This document shows, piece by piece, positions 8,062-15,112 of a DNA stretch of 25,445 nucleotides. Position numbers and translations under genes: made by a program. The notes beneath the pieces were generated by a model. That model did not search any database. It saw nothing but the letters and a program-made list of their open reading frames with translations, and was not told the origin of the DNA. Source of the DNA: an uncultured Rhodobiaceae bacterium (GTDB taxonomy: Archaea > Thermoplasmatota > Poseidoniia > Poseidoniales > Poseidoniaceae); contig CALDQY010000261.1 of NCBI GenBank assembly GCA_937911445.1, forward strand, positions 1-25,445, in the 5' to 3' direction. Position 1 is the first letter of the stretch. Each line of letters starts with the position of its first letter.

Positions 8062-9054
8062 TCATGTGTACATTTCTGAGATTTGTTTGTAGATTGCAAA
8101 ATCTCCCGATTCTACGAACGCAGAAATCGAAGAGTCTGGCATGTTTCCAAGTTGCTCATCGATGATCTTGAAAAACTCGCCTCGACGCTTATCATCAATC
8201 GAGGCAGGGTCAGCCCCTACTTCTTTGAACAACTCAAACCCGTCAGATGCGAGGAAGGTTTCAATCGCTTCCTCTGGCAGTTCATCGCCGAGTAAATCGT
8301 TGACAATCGTGAAGAACTGTGAGAACAATACGTCTGCGTCATCCATTTCTTCCGCTTCGGCAACTTCTTCTGAATCTTCAGTGTGGTCATCATCGGATGG
8401 AGGTTGAACTGATTTCGTCTGGCCTTTCAACGAACGTCGCTCTGCCATCAATTCTTCGAGTTGTGGAACAAGTTCTCTGAGTGCTTCTTTATCTCCCAAG
8501 GATTTCGCTTCTTTGTAAAGCGGTTTGAGTTCGCGAAGTTTGTTCTCTACTACAGTCAGACGATCTGGCTCCTCCTCATCAAGCAATTCGACGACAGGGG
8601 CGCTTCTGGCCTGATTGAGGGCTTCTTCACGCTCCTTTTTCCGTAGGACGATGATGTCCCTGTCGAGAGAATGACCAAATCGGTCAGAATATCGATCGAG
8701 AAGGGAGCCTGATTCGCCGGAGCCTATCCGGTCGATTGCACCATAGATTTGTGGCAGCGGTTTAGCGGAACGCTTGGCCCAGAGATCACCGTATTTGTTC
8801 TTCTCCTCTTCAGGCTGAGATGGTTCTGGTGCGGGAGGCATTGCATTGGTCTCTGGAAGAGGTGGTAAAGGGCTCGGAGGTAATGCGGCTGCTGGCAATG
8901 GTTCAGGGGCTGGCGCAGCAGGGAGTGGAGGAAGAGGTGCTCCTGGGAGTGGAGGCAAATTAGGAAGTGGAGGCAATGTTGAAGCGGGAACATCTGCTGA
9001 TTTGTTCTTTTTTCGACGTCGCACGTACTCACCTCTAGTGTAGGTGGGTGGCAT
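8062..9054 (-). CDS. Unrecognised Pro-rich, coiled-coil protein with duplicated C-terminal module
   Basis: I do not recognise this 330-residue protein as a named family. From the N-terminus: a basic stretch (8-19, RGEYVRRRKKNK), a Pro/Leu/Ala-rich low-complexity region (23-82), a charged predicted coiled coil (about 160-210), an acidic linker (220-242), and two related ~34-residue helical modules (247-280 and 294-326) sharing FFxI(V/I)(N/D)xxLG, then P, then a serine before F-x-(L/I)-(F/Y)-K. No signal peptide or membrane segment is seen, so it is probably a cytoplasmic scaffold or adaptor. I prefer ATG 9054; an in-frame GTG at 9075 would add seven residues. It sits between priS and the RDD-like gene on the same strand. 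Confidence 0.7.
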   Translation of the reverse strand: MPPTYTRGEYVRRRKKNKSADVPASTLPPLPNLPPLPGAPLPPLPAAPAPEPLPAAALPPSPLPPLPETNAMPPAPEPSQPEEEKNKYGDLWAKRSAKPLPQIYGAIDRIGSGESGSLLDRYSDRFGHSLDRDIIVLRKKEREEALNQARSAPVVELLDEEEPDRLTVVENKLRELKPLYKEAKSLGDKEALRELVPQLEELMAERRSLKGQTKSVQPPSDDDHTEDSEEVAEAEEMDDADVLFSQFFTIVNDLLGDELPEEAIETFLASDGFELFKEVGADPASIDDKRRGEFFKIIDEQLGNMPDSSISAFVESGDFAIYKQISEMYT

Positions 9055-9114
9055 ACTACCCTTGAACCTTACCACAATTAGACCATGAAAACACCAGTAT
9101 CTGATGATACGTAA

Positions 9115-10314
9115 TCAGACCAATTTCGCCCATCCTTTGAGACTCAAAAATGTTGCAGCGGATTCAGAAACCTGCAATTGATCGCCCATGGTAACATCGT
9201 GTTGATCTTCTCCAAATCTCAGTATGGCATCATCAACAATAATCTCGACCTTCAATGTCTTGTCTTTACCAAAAACAAACGCTTCGCTCAACGCATCAAA
9301 TGGTCGACTTCCCTCGGCATCAAGTCTCTCAAATGGAAATTCCGTAACACGCATGCCAGTCTTTCCGTGCAAAGATGTCGGCCATCGTATTTGCCTCCGA
9401 ACATCGATTGTAACCACTTCATCTGTTTCACCTGCTGCCCCCAAAACAATCGAAGCATCGGATTTGACCAAATCAAGAAACAATCCTTGATTCGCACCGA
9501 GTCTCGAGATTTGCCCATTTGCCACAGAGGAGCGACGCTCTTCATGAAGGAACATATCTGCAAGTTTCTTGATGCTTGCAGGACCTTTGCCTGGTTTACC
9601 CTCTCTCTGAAGATTGTCCTTGAGGCCTAGGTGAAGATGTTTCATTACGGCTGTCGATTTCTCACCTTCTTGAGCAATGGTTACGAGTTTATCGATAAGT
9701 GTTGGTATTTGCGTGCGGATTCGCCTCGTCCAACCGTTCGCAGTTGAATCATTGAAACGGGTCAATCCCCCTTGAACATCAACACCCTCACCCCGGATAT
9801 GGGATACTAATTCTCGTCGAGCTTCTGAGTCGAGGTGAAACAATGCGGGATCTCTGTAGTGCAGGTGAAACCCGCGATGCCCAGAAAAGGTCACTTGGAG
9901 GAATTGCTTATGAAATCCAAATTCAGGTTCAAGGAAGTCGTTCCACAATGCATGCGCTTGTTCCTGAATCACTTCCAACATGGCAGGAAAATCACGATCT
10001 GTTACGCCTGGAAGGTGATCGCCATCGAGGTCAAAAATCAGGTCAGCACCTTGCCAATTTTTGTCGTCCATTTTCAGTTCGTACGGTTTTTGCCAATACG
10101 CTGTCGAATAGAAACATGAATGCATCGCACGTTCAGAGAGAAATAGACGTAAATCTTGTTCATTGCGAAAGGACTTGTGCCGCAGTGGAGGTGCTCCACC
10201 AAACGGAATGAACATCCACTCCCGTTTTGGCATTCTCGGTGGACGCCAAAATGTGGAAGTTCGATAATACTGGCCGAAGCGGTGTGCAAATCGCGCCCAA
10301 CCGGTTGAAGCCAT
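9115..10314 (-). CDS. priS: DNA primase small (catalytic) subunit PriS
   Basis: PriS makes the RNA primers for archaeal DNA replication together with PriL, which is not in the window. The 399 residues contain the catalytic DLDGD motif (Asp95 and Asp97 bind the metal ions) and the SGHRGFH motif (144-150) that contacts nucleotide and metal, both diagnostic for archaeal/eukaryotic primases. The zinc knuckle that many PriS and human p48 proteins carry between these motifs is not visible: there is no cysteine in that stretch and only one (in HSCFY) in the whole protein. The ATG at 10314 gives an N-terminus of normal length. It follows the small zinc-knuckle gene by 36 bases on the same strand. Confidence 0.95.
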   Translation of the reverse strand: MASTGWARFAHRFGQYYRTSTFWRPPRMPKREWMFIPFGGAPPLRHKSFRNEQDLRLFLSERAMHSCFYSTAYWQKPYELKMDDKNWQGADLIFDLDGDHLPGVTDRDFPAMLEVIQEQAHALWNDFLEPEFGFHKQFLQVTFSGHRGFHLHYRDPALFHLDSEARRELVSHIRGEGVDVQGGLTRFNDSTANGWTRRIRTQIPTLIDKLVTIAQEGEKSTAVMKHLHLGLKDNLQREGKPGKGPASIKKLADMFLHEERRSSVANGQISRLGANQGLFLDLVKSDASIVLGAAGETDEVVTIDVRRQIRWPTSLHGKTGMRVTEFPFERLDAEGSRPFDALSEAFVFGKDKTLKVEIIVDDAILRFGEDQHDVTMGDQLQVSESAATFLSLKGWAKLV

Positions 10315-10350
10315 GCCAGTCCCTGTCGTTCACAGTTCTTGAACGAAACC

Positions 10351-10560
10351 CTACTGATTCTTCATGTAGAATTTTTCTTCTGTCTCGCCAACGACCGTGA
10401 CAGTATCTGCACCAGTCTGCTCAACGTAGTGTTCCCAGCAGTAGTAGTGCTGGTTGTGGACCATTGAAGATCCAAATGTGAGCCGAATTCCACAAACATG
10501 GCATCGTGGGCCAATCTCGCCGTTTGGTGCCTGAGCGAGTTGAACATGTTCGTGGGGCAT
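10351..10560 (-). CDS. Small zinc-knuckle protein, unknown function
   Basis: The 69-residue protein carries CHVCG (Cys20, Cys23) and, 18 residues later, CWEH (Cys41, His44), with further His at 35 and 38. This could form a C2-CH zinc site like one half of a LIM or treble-clef finger. No family name can be given. The start at ATG 10560 is supported by AGGTGAG at 10564-10570, correctly spaced; an overlapping frame (10362-10568) uses a GTG inside that ribosome binding site and lacks the motif order. It lies between the DOHH-like gene and priS, all on the minus strand, so a nucleic-acid or protein-binding accessory role is possible but only inferred. Confidence 0.75.
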   Translation of the reverse strand: MPHEHVQLAQAPNGEIGPRCHVCGIRLTFGSSMVHNQHYYCWEHYVEQTGADTVTVVGETEEKFYMKNQ

Positions 10561-10617
10561 TGTCTCACCTAGTTGCTGCTAGAGGTCTCGGTTCTAAAAT
10601 GTCGTGATGTATTTGGT

Positions 10618-11085
10618 TCAAGCAATGGTACTGTTGCTCACCCAGTTTAGCAAATCGAGAGCGACTTCACACGATTCACTTACCTCGATGTGTTCGTCGT
10701 TGAGGTACTTCTCTAAAACTGGAACTGCTTCTCGATTCCCGATGGCTCCGAGTGCTTCTGCAGCTTCGTGTCGAACCATGACGTGTTCTTTGTCATCTGA
10801 AAGAATCTTGATGAGGGTAGGGAGTGCTTCATCCATCTGCATTTGCCCAAGAACATATGCTAATTCATGACGTAGGAGAGCGCTTGAAGACGAGAACCCA
10901 TCGCAGAGAGCGAGACATGATTGTGGTGTGCGGATGTTTCGTAGTTTGAATACCGAGCGCATGCGCTGGAACATCTTCTCATTTTCATCAAGGAGTGTGT
11001 TTCGTAATTGGTCGAGTTGCTCAGATTCGGATGCAGGTGCTGGATCGACAGAACCATACTCACTAACCTCTGGACGAGCATCCAT
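10618..11085 (-). CDS. Half-length deoxyhypusine-hydroxylase-like HEAT-repeat protein
   Basis: The 155 residues form HEAT/PBS-lyase-type helical repeats with two His-Glu motifs: LLRHELAYVLGQM (His73-Glu74) and MVRHEAAEALGAI (His106-Glu107), followed by ESCEVALDL. In eukaryotic deoxyhypusine hydroxylase (DOHH), four such HE motifs in two pseudo-symmetric halves hold a di-iron centre that hydroxylates deoxyhypusine on eIF5A. This protein matches the C-terminal half, including SVDPAPA (12-18), which resembles the linker between the two eukaryotic halves as I recall it. With one half only, a homodimer would be needed to assemble four HE motifs. I chose ATG 11085 because GGAGTGAT at 11090-11097 fits it; a GTG at 11094 overlapping the mqnD stop is the alternative. 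A generic HEAT-repeat scaffold or lyase-like protein is the fallback call. Confidence 0.72.
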   Translation of the reverse strand: MDARPEVSEYGSVDPAPASESEQLDQLRNTLLDENEKMFQRMRSVFKLRNIRTPQSCLALCDGFSSSSALLRHELAYVLGQMQMDEALPTLIKILSDDKEHVMVRHEAAEALGAIGNREAVPVLEKYLNDEHIEVSESCEVALDLLNWVSNSTIA

Positions 11086-11090
11086 GTTTA

Positions 11091-12011
11091 TCACTCCGCA
11101 GCGCCAATGAAGGACAAATTTTCGACGTTGAAATCTTCACGAATCATGCCAAGTTCTTGGCCTTCTTGCAAGAAACGACGAATGGAAGAACGACCCTCTG
11201 GTTTGTAGTCAATGGTTCGGTCATTTACGTACATTGTCACGAACTTTTGATTGGTTTCATCGTCGATGCCACGGCCCCAGGCTTTTGCAAATTCGAGTGC
11301 TTCATCTGGATGAGCAATTGAATGCTCAATGCTCATTTTTGTGTACATTGTAATGTCTTCCATGACCTTTTCTCCAAGGTCTCTTCGAACGACATTACCG
11401 CCGAGGGGCATCGGCCATCCTCCAGTTCGTTCGTTCCACCAGACGCCAAGGTCAATCAGCACGTTCAAATCGTGTTCGACGTAGGTTAGCTGACCTTCGT
11501 GGATGATGAGTCCACAAGCATACGTATCGTCCAAGATACGTGGAATGATTTCATCGAATGGAACGACCTCAACAGATACATCACCCCAAGCAAGGCGAAG
11601 CCCAAGATAGGCAGAAGTTTTCAGTCCTGGCACCGCTATAACGGAGGATTTTGCATCTTCAAGAGACAATCCTTGTTTGGCTACAATCATCGGGCCATAT
11701 CCTTCTCCCATTGAGGCACCGCAATTCATCAGAGCATAATTCTCAGCAATATCTGGATAAGCGTGAATGGATACCGCAGAGACTTCAAGTTCGCAATTCA
11801 TTGCACGATGATTAAGGGTCTCAATATCTTGAAGTTCATGAACAAAATTGTACCCAGGCGTCGGGAAAGCGTTCGTTGTCATCGCATGAAACATGAAAGC
11901 ATCATCGGGATCCGGTGAGTGGCCGATACGTACGATGAGGTTGCCTTGTTCATCCTGTGGTAGATTCGCCATGTTCTTTCCAAGAACGTTCCATTCAAGA
12001 ACCAACCGCAT
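11091..12011 (-). CDS. mqnD: 1,4-dihydroxy-6-naphthoate synthase MqnD (futalosine pathway)
   Basis: MqnD cleaves cyclic dehypoxanthinyl futalosine to 1,4-dihydroxy-6-naphthoate, a late step of the futalosine route to menaquinone. The protein has the periplasmic-binding-protein-like fold of the family, opens with GHSPDPDDAFMFHAM (the usual S-P-(C/D)-P-(N/D)-D pattern) and contains the substrate-pocket segment LIIHEGQLTY. I list the first ATG (306 residues); an internal ATG at 11972 would remove 13 unconserved residues and is nearly as likely. Its stop overlaps the ribosome binding site of the DOHH-like gene, so those two are coupled. Partners mqnA and mqnE lie about 3 kb away on the same strand, beyond one plus-strand gene. 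Confidence 0.9.
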   Translation of the reverse strand: MRLVLEWNVLGKNMANLPQDEQGNLIVRIGHSPDPDDAFMFHAMTTNAFPTPGYNFVHELQDIETLNHRAMNCELEVSAVSIHAYPDIAENYALMNCGASMGEGYGPMIVAKQGLSLEDAKSSVIAVPGLKTSAYLGLRLAWGDVSVEVVPFDEIIPRILDDTYACGLIIHEGQLTYVEHDLNVLIDLGVWWNERTGGWPMPLGGNVVRRDLGEKVMEDITMYTKMSIEHSIAHPDEALEFAKAWGRGIDDETNQKFVTMYVNDRTIDYKPEGRSSIRRFLQEGQELGMIREDFNVENLSFIGAAE

Positions 12012-12049
12012 CGATTAGAAAACAAAATTATCTCACAAGTAACGGATTG

Positions 12050-12060
12050 TTTATGTAATT
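12050..12060 (+). promoter_or_regulatory. Possible archaeal TATA element for the surface-protein gene
   Basis: TTTATGTAATT is centred 24 bases before the ATG at 12079, the distance expected if transcription starts at or next to the start codon (leaderless mRNA). The only other Shine-Dalgarno candidate there is a weak TAGGAA. The AT-rich element could also serve mqnD on the other strand. The match to the archaeal box is loose. Confidence 0.33.
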
Positions 12061-12078
12061 GTTGAGCCTGTTAGGAAC

Positions 12079-14310
12079 ATGGAAACTGGGGTGCGTTTTC
12101 GAAATATCCTCGTTCTCATTATGATTGCTGGAATATTGTTTGGTTCAACCAACGTATCTGCATCAGATGAATTATTTTTCAACAATGTCATCGAAATTCC
12201 TGATGCAGACAATGGAAAGCGGACCATCGAGGTCGATGCATCTGGCAATATTTTTGCTTCCTTTGGAGCGGAGTTGTACAAATTGTCGGACTCAGGCAAC
12301 GTATTGGAAGAACGCACATTCGCAAAGGAAATTATCGCAACATCAATTTCACCAGACTCGACGAAACTAGCATTAACACTGAAATCAGGTTCGAATGGGG
12401 AGGATTCAATTTTCGTTCTTTCAACAGGTGATTTGAGCACACTTGTCTCGAGTGATACGACACGAACGAACGCCCACCTTCTGGAGTGGTCACCAAACGG
12501 GGGTGTAATATTTTCAAATGCACCGACAAACGGAATAATTCAACTGAATCGTGACACGCTTGATGGAGAAGCAACCTACGATGGCAACCATTCTGGTGTC
12601 ATGACTTGCATGGATGTATCCGGTAACATTGATATGATTTTGACAGCAGACGAAAATGGCCTCATACAATTGTGGGATATTGAAGCTGGTACTATTCAGC
12701 GAGAGATCAAACTCCAATCGACCATTCTCGATTGTTCGTTCGGAGCCGATGATTCGTATTTCTCGATTTCAACCCCTACGGATGGAATACGAAAATGGAC
12801 GCTTTCAGGATCTGAACTGAAGCCGATTGAACTTCACGGAGCGACAAAGTATCAATTCACAGACAATGCCAATGAAGTCATTGCTTTCAAATCGTCCCCG
12901 AATCCTCACGTTGTATTCTATGATTATCTCAATGAAATCATCCTTGATAACATAACAATGTTCCATTCATTTGATGATCATGTCCTGCTCTCGAACGAGT
13001 ATGGAAAGATTACAAACATCATGACCAATTCAAAAATCGATTACATCGTAATGTATGGTACTTCGATTCAGCGATCTGGAGTCGGAGAATCAGGCATCGA
13101 TACCGATGGTGATGGTGTCCCAGATTCCTTGGATGGTGATGATGATGGCGATGGGATCGAGGACAATTGGGATTTGAATTGTGAAGATGTTGGAATTTCA
13201 TGTGAACTCTTACCGGATGAAAATCTCATCCGATACATCGATTTGAATCTGAATGAGACCAGAATCACCGTAGAGCAAACGTTCACGTTGAACAAATTTA
13301 CATCAGCAAGCATTCGTGATTTGTCACGCTTGTCACTCGACGCGGATGTTCGATTGTCTGCAGAAGAAGCACAACTTTTTGCTGATGCTGTTTGCTTGAA
13401 TCTTGACCAAGATACAACGAGTATGACCATTGCAGAAAAGATGAGCATAGAGAATACTTCACTGAACTTCGTGAATATGGAATGTTCTGTGGATGATGGA
13501 ATGACGCTTGTCCCATCAAACGACAGGACATCACACATTCGATATTCAATTTCTTTGACTTACGATTTCGACACCAACATCGTATTGGATAACTCTCAGA
13601 TTCATGTTGAAAATCATCGATTCCCTGCAGCAGGTAGTATGACCGAACTGAGTGAACAACACCCTATTCGGATTACGGTCAGTGGCCCGTCCATTGTTAG
13701 CAAGGAATACGTCCCATGGCACATCCAAGAACTTCAAATTACGATGGATCTGGAGGTTGTGGAAGCAGATGGTGAGAAACTGTCACCGAAGAGCATACTT
13801 TCCTCCCCAATTGTAATTGCAGGGGTTCTCGTGGGAATTTTTGTCATCGGATTTGTTGCCCAACGACTCTATGACCGAATGTCTCAATCAGATTACGATA
13901 TTGTCCTTGATGATGATGAGGATTTCATCGACGATGAAGAAGATGAGGCTTATTTCGAAGAAGAGACACTTAACGATGAAGTAGAACATGAAACTGTTTC
14001 CAAACCCGAAAGGCGAACACCACCGCGAAGAAGGTCTGTTGAGAAAACATCGAAACGGGTCCCTGTACAATCCAAGGAAGCGGCTCAAGCAAAGGAACTT
14101 CTTCAAAAATCTTCGAATGAGGTAGTCCGCAAACGAAGAGCGCGTCGTTCCGAACATGATACAGTGACAACCAAGCGGAGAAAGCTCAGCGATACGCAAA
14201 CCATTGATGCAAAACCAAGGAAGCGTAGAGCGGTCAAACGTGCTGCATCCACGGATGACGACATGGATGAAACATTGAAGCGATTCGTATCCGACTCACC
14301 AGAGGAATGA
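12079..14310 (+). CDS. Exported surface protein: beta-propeller-like region, TSP3-type calcium repeats, one membrane anchor
   Basis: The 743-residue protein starts with a signal peptide (hydrophobic 9-24, Ala-Ser-Ala near 27-29). Residues about 35-330 look like WD40/beta-propeller repeats (for example LIQLWDIEAG at 195-204). Residues 341-365 are Asp/Gly-rich and match thrombospondin type 3 calcium-binding repeats (DTDGDGVPDSLDGDDDGDG). A probable beta-sandwich region follows, then one transmembrane segment (about 575-596) and a cytoplasmic tail of ~145 residues that is first strongly acidic (609-636) and then Arg/Lys-rich. Large secreted domains linked by TSP3 repeats are common on marine euryarchaeal surfaces. 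The ligand is unknown; a surface sensor or adhesin that signals through the tail is possible. The 3' end overlaps mqnA by 15 bases. Confidence 0.78.
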   Translation: METGVRFRNILVLIMIAGILFGSTNVSASDELFFNNVIEIPDADNGKRTIEVDASGNIFASFGAELYKLSDSGNVLEERTFAKEIIATSISPDSTKLALTLKSGSNGEDSIFVLSTGDLSTLVSSDTTRTNAHLLEWSPNGGVIFSNAPTNGIIQLNRDTLDGEATYDGNHSGVMTCMDVSGNIDMILTADENGLIQLWDIEAGTIQREIKLQSTILDCSFGADDSYFSISTPTDGIRKWTLSGSELKPIELHGATKYQFTDNANEVIAFKSSPNPHVVFYDYLNEIILDNITMFHSFDDHVLLSNEYGKITNIMTNSKIDYIVMYGTSIQRSGVGESGIDTDGDGVPDSLDGDDDGDGIEDNWDLNCEDVGISCELLPDENLIRYIDLNLNETRITVEQTFTLNKFTSASIRDLSRLSLDADVRLSAEEAQLFADAVCLNLDQDTTSMTIAEKMSIENTSLNFVNMECSVDDGMTLVPSNDRTSHIRYSISLTYDFDTNIVLDNSQIHVENHRFPAAGSMTELSEQHPIRITVSGPSIVSKEYVPWHIQELQITMDLEVVEADGEKLSPKSILSSPIVIAGVLVGIFVIGFVAQRLYDRMSQSDYDIVLDDDEDFIDDEEDEAYFEEETLNDEVEHETVSKPERRTPPRRRSVEKTSKRVPVQSKEAAQAKELLQKSSNEVVRKRRARRSEHDTVTTKRRKLSDTQTIDAKPRKRRAVKRAASTDDDMDETLKRFVSDSPEE

Positions 14311-15099
14311 AACAGGTTCATTCAACGAACAACAACGCATGAGATACTCTTGAAGTCCATCGACATGTTCTGCGTCAAGTCGGTTGAACACTTCCCCAAA
14401 GTATCGGTTCAATCGTTCGAGTGACATATCGGAATGAAGATGAGCATGGAGAAGCACCTTTTCTCGAGTCAATGGGTCTTTCTCGAAATCATCCAGACGC
14501 TCGAGTAATGCCTGATGTGCTGCTTGAACGACCTCAACAGGTGTGTCTTTTCGGGCTGCAAATACGCCAAAAACCATCGGCTGTCCAGTCAAATCCAACC
14601 ATGCCTGGCCCAAATCGAGTTGAACCAGTTCGGGATTGGATTTGGCTCGATCAAGAGCACGATCGCCGATCAGCAATGCACCATCGCATCGTTCCAACAT
14701 TGTATCCAAATCGGGCCCCATTTCAACCGGGCGGGGATCAAGGCCGCGTTCTTTGAGCAGGAATTTGAGAAGTGCAACAGAAGAGGACGAATCTGTCGGT
14801 AATGCAATGTCTCTCATTTCCTCAAGAGAACGATGACCAAAGACAAGCACACTACCGACCTCTCCTTTCGAGCAGATTCCTATCTCTGGAACGAGTGCCA
14901 GTTCGTCATGATGTTTTGCGAAGTCAGCAGCTGGAATCGGAGCCAATACGCAATCACGGCGTAGGAGGTGGCCAGTTAACCACGAAGGGGGAGCTGGTAG
15001 GACGTGGAACGATTCATCCAATCCGACAAACAAGGGGTCACAATTCATGAACGCTACACGGCCAATGGTACTCATCCATCTCGGCTTTTGTTGCATCAT
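14296..15099 (-). CDS. mqnA: Chorismate dehydratase MqnA (futalosine pathway)
   Basis: MqnA dehydrates chorismate to 3-[(1-carboxyvinyl)oxy]benzoate, the first committed step of the futalosine route. The 267 residues have the family's bilobal binding-protein fold, starting with GRVAFMNCDPLF (compare the usual G-R-(I/V)-x-(Y/F)-x-N-x-x-P) and containing the LAPIPAADF and LLIGDRAL segments, the second typical of MqnA. The ATG at 15099 is set by GAGGTGAT at 15105-15112, which overlaps the stop codon of mqnE; ATG at 15096 or 15075 would also be in frame. Tight coupling to mqnE makes this a two-gene menaquinone unit. Confidence 0.9.
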   Translation of the reverse strand: MMQQKPRWMSTIGRVAFMNCDPLFVGLDESFHVLPAPPSWLTGHLLRRDCVLAPIPAADFAKHHDELALVPEIGICSKGEVGSVLVFGHRSLEEMRDIALPTDSSSSVALLKFLLKERGLDPRPVEMGPDLDTMLERCDGALLIGDRALDRAKSNPELVQLDLGQAWLDLTGQPMVFGVFAARKDTPVEVVQAAHQALLERLDDFEKDPLTREKVLLHAHLHSDMSLERLNRYFGEVFNRLDAEHVDGLQEYLMRCCSLNEPVSFLW

Positions 15100-15104
15100 T
15101 ACAC

Positions 15105-15112
15105 ATCACCTC
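15105..15112 (-). promoter_or_regulatory. Ribosome binding site of mqnA embedded in the mqnE stop
   Basis: On the minus strand GAGGTGAT matches the 16S anti-Shine-Dalgarno core and lies five bases before the mqnA ATG. Its first two bases belong to the mqnE stop codon (15111-15113), so terminating ribosomes are placed on the site, a layout that couples translation of the two genes. Confidence 0.75.

Noticed and set aside
9097..9110. Short hairpin GTATC-TGAT-GATAC between priS and the Pro-rich gene, as a terminator
   Set aside because: The stem is only five base pairs and AT-rich, and lacks a clear T-run directly after it; chance is likely.
9178..9630. 150-codon open frame on the plus strand opposite priS
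   Set aside because: Antisense shadow of PriS; the minus-strand protein is clearly conserved, and the plus-strand translation looks random.
10618..11094. Possibility that the DOHH-like gene is a full-length gene broken by a frameshift
   Set aside because: The sequence directly upstream codes for a complete mqnD in its own frame, and the gene has its own ribosome binding site, so no missing N-terminal half is hidden here.
13068..13538. 156-codon open frame on the minus strand opposite the surface-protein gene
   Set aside because: Ser-rich antisense translation arising from Asp/Glu-rich codons of the plus-strand gene; no start signal or motif.
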